The notes below the pieces were generated by a model, which was not told the origin of the DNA, did no database searches, and was given only the letters and a program-made list of their open reading frames with translations. Both the position numbers and the translations under genes were made by a program. A DNA stretch of 33,776 nucleotides from Kiritimatiellia bacterium (lineage in GTDB: Bacteria > Verrucomicrobiota > Kiritimatiellia > RFP12 > UBA1067), in the NCBI GenBank assembly GCA_017650345.1, contig JAGCFB010000065.1:1-33776 (forward strand), in the 5' to 3' direction. Position 1 is the first letter of the stretch. Each line of letters opens with the position of its first letter. Shown here piece after piece: positions 30,840 to 33,776 of the stretch.

Positions 30840-32768
30840 TCAGCGTCCGAGCGCGAACTCCACGACCGCCATCGAGTGGGGCTCGAGGGACACGGAGAGC
30901 GTGTCGGCGCAGCTCTTTGCGTCGCCGATCTTCGCGCCGTGCGAATAGACGACCTTCTTTGAGGTCACCTTCGCGCCCGAGGCGGTCTCGGGGAGGTCAA
31001 GGATGCGAGAAAGCCTGTCCGAGAAGTCCAGCTTGGCGTCCGCCGAATTCCTGACGACGACGATCCCCTTGCCGGCGCCCGCGCTCGCGTAGCCGTAGAT
31101 CGCGCCGCGTCCGCCCTCGCCGACGGGGTCGCCGCCGAACCAGTGGACGTCGCGCAGCGCGCCCTCGTTCGCCTTGAGCCACTTCACGCCGTCCGCCAGG
31201 ATGTCCCACCAGCCCGGGTGCATCTGGTCGGGCGAGATGTAGTATTCCTGGAGGCCCGTTCCGCAGCCGACGCCCATCCACACCTCGTCCGCGAAGTCCT
31301 GCGTCGATTGCGGAGTGTCGGAGCGGTCCATGCATCCGGGCGGACCGTGCCTGCTGACGATGATGCCGTGCATCATCATGGAGTTGAGCGGGAAGAGCGG
31401 ACACGGAACGACGAAGCGGTCGTGTATCTTGTTGTCGCGGTAGGTGAGCCACCTCTGCCTGTCGCTGCCGGTCCCGGCCCTGTCGAAGTCGTCGCCGCCG
31501 CGCCAGATGGAGTCCGCGAACATCACCCAGAACGGCGAGGCCCACGTTCCGACGGTGCAGTTGACGAACACGTCCTGCTTGGCGCGGCGCATTTCGCCGA
31601 GGAGGCGGACGATCGCGTCCATCTCCGGCGCGTGCTTGACGTCGCACCCGTCCGCGTCGTGTCCGTTGCCCATGCGGTCGAACTTGAAGATGTTCATGTC
31701 GTAGCGCCTGATCATGTCGATGACCCTGTCGCGGAAAGCCGCGTAGTAGGTGGGGTTCGCCATGCGGAGGAGGGACTCGTTCTGTCCGATGTAGCCCTTG
31801 GATCGGGAGTACGCCACGCGCGCCGCCTGGCTGCCGCCGTAGCCGCCGCACGGACTCATCCAGCATCCGATCGACGCGCCCTTGTCGCGGTGCGCCTCCT
31901 CGGCGAGCTTGTCGAAGCCGTTGGGGAAGCCGGGATGGAAGTCCCAGAGCGAGTTCCACTCGTCCCATCCGTCGTCCCAGAGGTAGGACTCGATGAACAC
32001 GCCGCGCTTGCCCATCTCGGAGCGGAACGCCTTCATGACGCCGAGCGCCTCGGCCTCGTTCATGCGCTTCTGCCACGGACCGTCGTTGCGTCCGATGTTG
32101 ATGTCGTACCAGCTGTTGTAGTGCGGCAGGACGCGGTACGGGTGCGCGCGCTCGGCGTTGAGGTAGGACTGGAAGTCGCGGCGCGGTGAGTCGCCCTTGT
32201 AGCGTCCGACGACGTAAGAGAAGGTCCACTCCTCGCCAGGGCGCATCGCGAAGCCGCGCGGCAGGTGCGCCGTCACGGCGCCGCCGTCAACCGTCAGCTT
32301 GGCCATGGGATGCTCGACGCCGGCGAAGACCTTGCTGGACGGGAACACCGCCACCGAGCCGTCCGTGTTGCCGCTGCGGACGCCGTCACGCGATTCGCCG
32401 GGCGTCCAGTCGCGCAGGAAGCTGACGTCGTCGATCGTCACGGGCTCCTTGCCGACGTTCTTCAGGGACAGCACGACGCGCTTGTAGCGCCCCTTCACGC
32501 CAAGGACGACCGAGCACTTCGCCTCGAGCCCGCCTTCGCGCACGGTCTGGAAGTCCTGCACCTTGCGCTTGACGCGCTCGGACAGCCGGGCCGCCTTCGG
32601 GTTCGCCGCGAGCTCGCCGTTCGTCGCAAGCCCGGACGTCGGCACCGAAAGCTCCGTCCCGCCCGCCTTGACCAGCACGGGCTGCATGGACATCCCCTTC
32701 TCCGCCTCCGCAAACGCCGACAAGGCGAACGCAAGCGCTGCGATCGCGGCGAACCTAACCCTATTCAT
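30840..32768 (-). CDS. Secreted clan GH-D glycosidase (GH36/GH27-like, alpha-galactosidase-type)
   Basis: The 642-residue protein has a signal peptide (MNRVRFAAIAALAFALSAFA, cleavage near 20), a beta-sandwich domain (~25-195), a TIM-barrel domain (~210-540) and a C-terminal beta domain. Clan GH-D features: YNSWYDI (~217-223), YLWDDGWDEWNSLWDFHPGF (~262-281), IGCWMSPCGGYG, NIFKFDRMGNG with the likely nucleophile Asp364, and MFADSIWRGGDDFD, in which Asp419 is a candidate acid/base. Related enzymes hydrolyse alpha-galactosides or alpha-N-acetylgalactosaminides; which of these applies cannot be told. I chose the ATG at 32768 because it gives the signal peptide and has AAAGGAG upstream; an in-frame ATG 11 codons earlier lacks support. 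Confidence 0.8.
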   Translation of the reverse strand: MNRVRFAAIAALAFALSAFAEAEKGMSMQPVLVKAGGTELSVPTSGLATNGELAANPKAARLSERVKRKVQDFQTVREGGLEAKCSVVLGVKGRYKRVVLSLKNVGKEPVTIDDVSFLRDWTPGESRDGVRSGNTDGSVAVFPSSKVFAGVEHPMAKLTVDGGAVTAHLPRGFAMRPGEEWTFSYVVGRYKGDSPRRDFQSYLNAERAHPYRVLPHYNSWYDINIGRNDGPWQKRMNEAEALGVMKAFRSEMGKRGVFIESYLWDDGWDEWNSLWDFHPGFPNGFDKLAEEAHRDKGASIGCWMSPCGGYGGSQAARVAYSRSKGYIGQNESLLRMANPTYYAAFRDRVIDMIRRYDMNIFKFDRMGNGHDADGCDVKHAPEMDAIVRLLGEMRRAKQDVFVNCTVGTWASPFWVMFADSIWRGGDDFDRAGTGSDRQRWLTYRDNKIHDRFVVPCPLFPLNSMMMHGIIVSRHGPPGCMDRSDTPQSTQDFADEVWMGVGCGTGLQEYYISPDQMHPGWWDILADGVKWLKANEGALRDVHWFGGDPVGEGGRGAIYGYASAGAGKGIVVVRNSADAKLDFSDRLSRILDLPETASGAKVTSKKVVYSHGAKIGDAKSCADTLSVSLEPHSMAVVEFALGR

Positions 32769-32809
32769 TGCAAGTCTCCTTTTCAAGTTGGAAATTCTCA
32801 TTACGCTAC

Positions 32810-32815
32810 ATTATA
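32810..32815 (-). promoter_or_regulatory. -10 box of the secreted glycosidase gene
   Basis: On the - strand TATAAT lies about 41 bases before the ATG at 32768, with AAAGGAG in the leader. The upstream trinucleotide is TAG, so there is no TG extension. The box lies 20 bases after the stop of the preceding membrane-protein gene. Confidence 0.5.
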
Positions 32816-32834
32816 CTAAATATCGCACAGGCGT

Positions 32835-33776
32835 TCAAATCGCAGGCATCATCGGCATTGCGGCGACGGACTCCGGATGGCGGATCAGCGCGGCGAGGTA
32901 GGGCTTCACGTCGTTCGGCCAGGTCGTGCAGAGCTTCACGGACCTCCCGTCCGTCTGCGTGAGGACGATTTCGCGCATATGCGCGCCGTTGACCACCAGG
33001 TTGGCGTCGGCAAGGGCCACCTCGACCTGCCCGCCATAGCTGAAGCGCCTGCGGACTCCGATCCCGCCGACGCCTGCGAACGCGACGCCCTCGCCATTGT
33101 CAAGGGTCAGCGTCCGCTTCCCGAAGAACGCGCTGACTAGGAACGCCAGCGGAACCATGGCGCCGATGCCGATCGGCAGGTATGCGGACTGCGGAATCTG
33201 CGCACGGTTCGCCCACAGTATCGTGGCGACGACCGAGGCGGCAAAGGCGACGAACAGCGCGGTCCCCCAGCCGACGCGGCGCAGGGTGACGAAGAGTCGT
33301 CCCTCGAAGTCGCGGACGACCGAGACGCCGTCCGGAGGGTTGCCCGCAAGCAGGGCGCGGTCATTGCGGTCCGCTTCGGCCGCCGCGGCTTCGGCGGATT
33401 CCGCCTCGCACGCCGCTTCTGCGCGTTGCACACCGGCGGGCGCGGCGGAGGCTCCGAAGAACTCGCCGGCTGCCTTGAAGAGCGAACCGATGCGTCCGGG
33501 GTTCTGGGAGGTGTATATGACGATCGGGTCGTCCGCGCCCTGCCGCGTCTTCACGACGAGGCGGTGGATGGTCCGGGGGCCGCCCTTCCCGGCGTAGGAG
33601 ACGGTCTCGTCCGTGCCGATCTCACCGTCCTCCGGGAAGGCGAACGTCTTGGTGTAGCCCAGGCTTCCGATGCCCGTGAACCTGCTGCCGCCGTGCTTCG
33701 AGATCACTATGGCCGTGTGTCCGAACAGCATCACGACGACGATGCATGCCACGGCGACCTCCGCCGCGAGGAAGGG
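32835..33776 (-). CDS. Membrane protein of unknown function, 5' end beyond the window
   Basis: The frame is open to the last base of the window. A GTG at 33752 could be a start, but the codons before it (PFLAAEVAV) continue the first hydrophobic helix, so the gene most likely begins outside. The visible ~313 residues contain that helix (to ~VVVMLFGHTAIVI), a soluble domain (SLGYTKTFAFPEDGEIGTDE, then IHRLVVKTRQG), an Ala/Glu-rich linker (RAEAACEAESAEAAAAEADR), two adjacent transmembrane helices (WGTALFVAFAASVVATILWA and YLPIGIGAMVPLAFLVSAFF) and a C-terminal soluble domain. I did not recognise a family. Hydrophobic N-terminus plus paired helices suggest an inner-membrane protein with two extracytoplasmic or cytoplasmic domains. 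Confidence 0.65.
   Translation of the reverse strand, partial: PFLAAEVAVACIVVVMLFGHTAIVISKHGGSRFTGIGSLGYTKTFAFPEDGEIGTDETVSYAGKGGPRTIHRLVVKTRQGADDPIVIYTSQNPGRIGSLFKAAGEFFGASAAPAGVQRAEAACEAESAEAAAAEADRNDRALLAGNPPDGVSVVRDFEGRLFVTLRRVGWGTALFVAFAASVVATILWANRAQIPQSAYLPIGIGAMVPLAFLVSAFFGKRTLTLDNGEGVAFAGVGGIGVRRRFSYGGQVEVALADANLVVNGAHMREIVLTQTDGRSVKLCTTWPNDVKPYLAALIRHPESVAAMPMMPAI

Noticed and set aside
26617-30962. Very long frames overlapping the debranching-enzyme gene: 974 codons on the - strand in another frame, 699 and 695 codons on the + strand
   Set aside because: All are Arg/Gly/Ala-rich shadows of the GH13-GH133 frame, which has clear catalytic motifs from end to end.
1-33776. tRNA, rRNA or other structured RNA genes
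   Set aside because: Reading both strands I found no cloverleaf with a TTCGANNC-type arm and no rRNA-like segment. A covariance-model scan (tRNAscan-SE, Infernal/Rfam) would settle it.

Overview
This 33.8-kb window looks like a chromosomal segment of a Gram-negative, GC-rich bacterium. An LpxL-type lipid A acyltransferase, an ExbB/ExbD/TonB set and phosphatidylserine decarboxylase imply an outer membrane. RNase HIII, a signal-peptide protein made of 14-residue GxQxGxxN repeats, a GH13-GH133 glycogen debranching fusion and a REP-associated transposase would fit the Kiritimatiellae/Verrucomicrobiota side of the PVC group. That placement is inference from gene content, not from a marker gene.

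Layout. (1) 1-1271, + strand: the 3' end of an undecaprenyl-phosphate sugar transferase and psd. (2) 10832-1279, - strand: ten closely packed genes that probably form one operon, in the order ridA, hisD, lpxL, TRIC-type channel, lysA, rnhC, exbB, exbD, tonB, BatD-like. (3) 10.97-11.52 kb: a decayed family-8 glycosyltransferase gene running into an exact 22-bp-period tandem array. (4) 11.73-18.80 kb: a lower-GC island of sugar-polymer genes on both strands (GT2, flippase, GT-B enzyme, two DUF5672 proteins, a GT-A-like protein and a GT4 enzyme). (5) 18.86-21.29 kb: a mobile or selfish block with a short 22-bp-period array, REP-like hairpins, a long REP-associated tyrosine transposase (RAYT) whose coding sequence contains the same 18-bp repeat in frame, a HipA-like kinase with a 70-residue partner, and a stray copy of the RAYT 5' end beyond the pair. 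(6) 21.3-33.8 kb, - strand and high GC again: an orphan RnfG-like protein; a set with a release-factor-like protein, DUF2062, DUF1015 and a repeat protein; cyclophilin and gatA; the debranching enzyme; a secreted clan GH-D glycosidase; and a membrane protein that runs off the window.

Working together. The long operon mixes cell-envelope energy transduction (ExbBD-TonB), lipid A acylation, and histidine and lysine/DAP biosynthesis. The island probably varies a surface glycan: it has transferases and a flippase but no visible polymerase. The glycosidase and the debranching enzyme act on alpha-linked glycans outside and inside the cell respectively.

Most notable signals: (a) the RAYT gene with an in-frame cluster of its own REP-like repeat and an extra C-terminal domain; (b) two separate non-coding arrays with an identical 22-bp period; (c) a 41-bp imperfect duplication of the RAYT 5' end bracketing the HipA pair; (d) an almost universal extended -10 box (TGnTAnAAT), in six cases only 6-11 nt from the ATG, which predicts leaderless or nearly leaderless mRNAs; (e) a divergent promoter pair forming an inverted repeat in a 38-bp gap; (f) an abrupt composition change inside the flippase gene.
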